Positions 62,600-64,000 of a stretch of 64,000 nucleotides of DNA are shown here, piece after piece. Position numbers and translations under genes: made by a program. Below the pieces are notes generated by a model, which saw only the letters and a list, made by a program, of their open reading frames with translations, had not been told where the DNA came from and did no database searches. Position 1 is the stretch's first letter. Each line of letters opens with the position of its first letter. The stretch is from Bog-756 sp036513075. GTDB lineage: Bacteria > Actinomycetota > Acidimicrobiia > Acidimicrobiales > RAAP-2. The stretch spans positions 1 to 64,000 of the forward strand of contig DATBZS010000042.1 in NCBI GenBank assembly GCA_036513075.1, read 5' to 3'.

Positions 62600-63667
62600 T
62601 CACCACAGTGAGTTCCAGTCGTCCGGCTCGAGGAAGCCGGTCGGGCCCGAGTCGGGTCGGACGACCCGGACAGCGTCGACGTCGATCCACGTGGGCTCGT
62701 CGAACCCGGACTGGCGCCAGTACCGCACCGGCACCGACTTCCAGTCCCGGCTCTTGACCCCGCCGGCCGAGTAACCCGGCCGGACGAGCAGGTGGGTCGG
62801 CGTGCCGGCCACCACCACACACGGACGGATCTTGCCCTCGAGGTCGGGGTGGTCGGGGTCCTCGGCGTCGAACGGCACCCAGGCCAGCACCACGCCGGCC
62901 GTCCACAGGTCGTCACGGTCGAACTCCTCCTCCTCGAGCGGCGTGAGCACAGCCCGCCGGCGCCTCATGGTCGGGAGTACCGGGGCCGGAGTGGCGTCGG
63001 TCGCCACGGACGGCCGCTCGGACGCCGCAGCGCGCTCCTTCTTCCGGGCCACCCGGACCTGCTCGGCTGCCTTCGTCGCCGCCTCGGCCCGCTTGCGGCG
63101 CTCCTCGGCTTCCCGATGCTTCTTGGCCCGTCGGGCATCGCGCTGCTCTTGGCTCGCCCCGGCCGCGACCGGAGTGCGTTCAGCAGCTGGCTCGGGCGCC
63201 GACCGCTCGAACTGCTGCCAACCGGGTAGGCCGAACCGGCCGTCGGAGTCCAGGAGCGAGAAACACAGATCGGACGCGGCCATCTCACCGTCGGCCACCG
63301 ACGCCAACATCACCGTCACCGTGGTGTCGTCGTGGTCGGCACCGACCGAATCGATGGCCTCGAGGAGTCGTTCTTCGGACGGGTCGTCGGCGTCGTCGCC
63401 CAGTGCCTCGATGACCGCGGCCAGGCAGGGCTCGGCATACACGGCGGCCGCGTACGGCAGGGCCGCCCGGTACTGGGCCTTGCCCAGCACCGACGACGGG
63501 TCACGGTGCTTGCGCAGTGCGGCGAGTGCATTGGCGATCGGCTTCGAGATGGGGGAACGGGGGTCGGACACCACCTGCAGTGATTCCCTGAACGACCGCA
63601 CGTCGACCCGGCTCAGTGCGGCCAGGAGCATCGCCTCTCGGGCGCTGTCGGTGATGGGGCCTTCCAT
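62600..63667 (-). CDS. Coiled-coil protein with MazF/PemK-like C-terminal domain
   Basis: A 355-residue protein. An N-terminal helical domain of about 150 residues contains 'ALPYAAAVYAEPCLAAVIEALGDDADD'; a charged coiled coil follows (about 172-215). The C-terminal part (about 255-337) reads 'TAGVVLAWVPFDAEDPDHPDLEGKIRPCVVVAGTPTHLLVRPGYS' and 'DWKSVPVRYWRQSGFDEPTWIDVDAVRVV', which is patterned like the SH3-like barrel of MazF/PemK (Arg-Pro-x-Val-Val-Val). No antitoxin gene is adjacent, so a toxin role is doubtful. GGAAGGA is 8 nt before the ATG. Convergent with the FtsH-like gene. Confidence 0.65.
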   Translation of the reverse strand: MEGPITDSAREAMLLAALSRVDVRSFRESLQVVSDPRSPISKPIANALAALRKHRDPSSVLGKAQYRAALPYAAAVYAEPCLAAVIEALGDDADDPSEERLLEAIDSVGADHDDTTVTVMLASVADGEMAASDLCFSLLDSDGRFGLPGWQQFERSAPEPAAERTPVAAGASQEQRDARRAKKHREAEERRKRAEAATKAAEQVRVARKKERAAASERPSVATDATPAPVLPTMRRRRAVLTPLEEEEFDRDDLWTAGVVLAWVPFDAEDPDHPDLEGKIRPCVVVAGTPTHLLVRPGYSAGGVKSRDWKSVPVRYWRQSGFDEPTWIDVDAVRVVRPDSGPTGFLEPDDWNSLW

Positions 63668-63793
63668 GTTGCCGGTCCTTCCGGGTCCGGGCCGTCCCGG
63701 TCGGGGCGGCACCACGGTCGGTCATCTTCCCACTTGTCGGCACCCCTGCCGTCCCGCCCCGACGGCCGGCATCGAGGTGGACCGGACCGCCGG

Positions 63794-64000
63794 TCAGTGG
63801 GCGAACGGCGGCGGGCCCCCGAAGTGGTCGTGGAGCGCCGTCCGTGCCGCGTGGACTCCGCACATCCCGTGCACCCCGGGTCCGGGCGGCGTGGAGGCCG
63901 AGCACAGGTAGATCCCCTCTACCGGCAACCGGTAGGGATTCCACCGGAGCACGGGACGGGAGAGGGTCTGGAGTACCGTCGCCGCTCCCCCGCCGATGTC
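63794..64000 (-). CDS. Phytoene-desaturase-like FAD oxidoreductase (partial, N-terminus outside window)
   Basis: The last 68 codons of a gene reading in from the right edge. The text 'GIYLCSASTPPGPGVHGMCGVHAARTAL' and 'NPYRLPVEGIYLC' is the C-terminal FAD-contact region of CrtI/NAD(P)-oxidoreductase-type flavoproteins, where the flavin sits near the Gly-Val-His-Gly turn. The gene is followed by 126 nt of intergenic sequence before the MazF-like gene. Confidence 0.8.
   Translation of the reverse strand, partial: DIGGGAATVLQTLSRPVLRWNPYRLPVEGIYLCSASTPPGPGVHGMCGVHAARTALHDHFGGPPPFAH

Overview
The window looks like chromosomal DNA of a high-GC Actinomycetota, most likely a member of the Acidimicrobiia or a relative. 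The grounds are roughly two-thirds G+C by eye, actinobacterial families (TIGR03086, DUF6295, MMPL and TAP-like lipoprotein hydrolases, RecCBD), frequent GTG starts, many 4-nt stop/start overlaps and several starts that look leaderless. The lineage is an inference; no rRNA or tRNA gene was found to confirm it.

Layout. 1-3 kb: a DoxX-like fragment, a VOC protein, a convergent cold-shock gene and a secreted alpha/beta hydrolase. 2.8-6.4 kb: a tightly overlapped minus-strand redox operon (small Thr-rich membrane protein, ApbE flavin transferase, ferric-reductase-like haem membrane protein, NuoF-like protein, 3Fe-4S ferredoxin). 6.6-12.7 kb: a two-component system followed by two cell-envelope glycosyltransferases. 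12.9-14.7 kb: a HipBA toxin-antitoxin module with an AT-rich promoter. 15-24.7 kb: housekeeping and accessory metabolism (GNAT, VOC, GabT, phosphatase, MMPL transporter, aldehyde dehydrogenase, membrane-anchored lipid-binding-like protein). 24.7-26 kb: a transposase-like scrap and a lower-GC M50 protease with a helical C-terminus. 26-35.6 kb: nitroreductase, SRPBCC, CoA ligase, amidohydrolase, SnoaL, atypical crotonase, then a broken CoA ligase followed by a 2-hydroxyacid dehydrogenase, TIM-barrel isomerase and Gfo/Idh oxidoreductase; together they look like a catabolic cluster. 35.7-40 kb: MarR plus a heterodimeric ABC exporter. 41-46 kb: secreted Thr-rich protein, L,D-transpeptidase, a start-less carbonic anhydrase, amidase and methyltransferase. 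46-54.8 kb: recC-recB-recD. 55-60.3 kb: DUF5684-like membrane protein, DUF6295, an MFS-MerR-dienelactone hydrolase operon and a lipoprotein. 60.6-64 kb: an unusual FtsH-like protease, a coiled-coil protein with a MazF-like C-terminus, and the C-terminal end of a phytoene-desaturase-like oxidoreductase.

How the genes work together. The redox operon could move electrons from a cytosolic pyridine nucleotide or ferredoxin through haem to a flavin covalently bound outside the membrane. The MarR and MerR genes each share stop/start overlaps with the transporter genes they probably control. RecC, RecB and RecD form one double-strand-break repair enzyme. No CRISPR array, complete insertion sequence, prophage or tRNA was seen.
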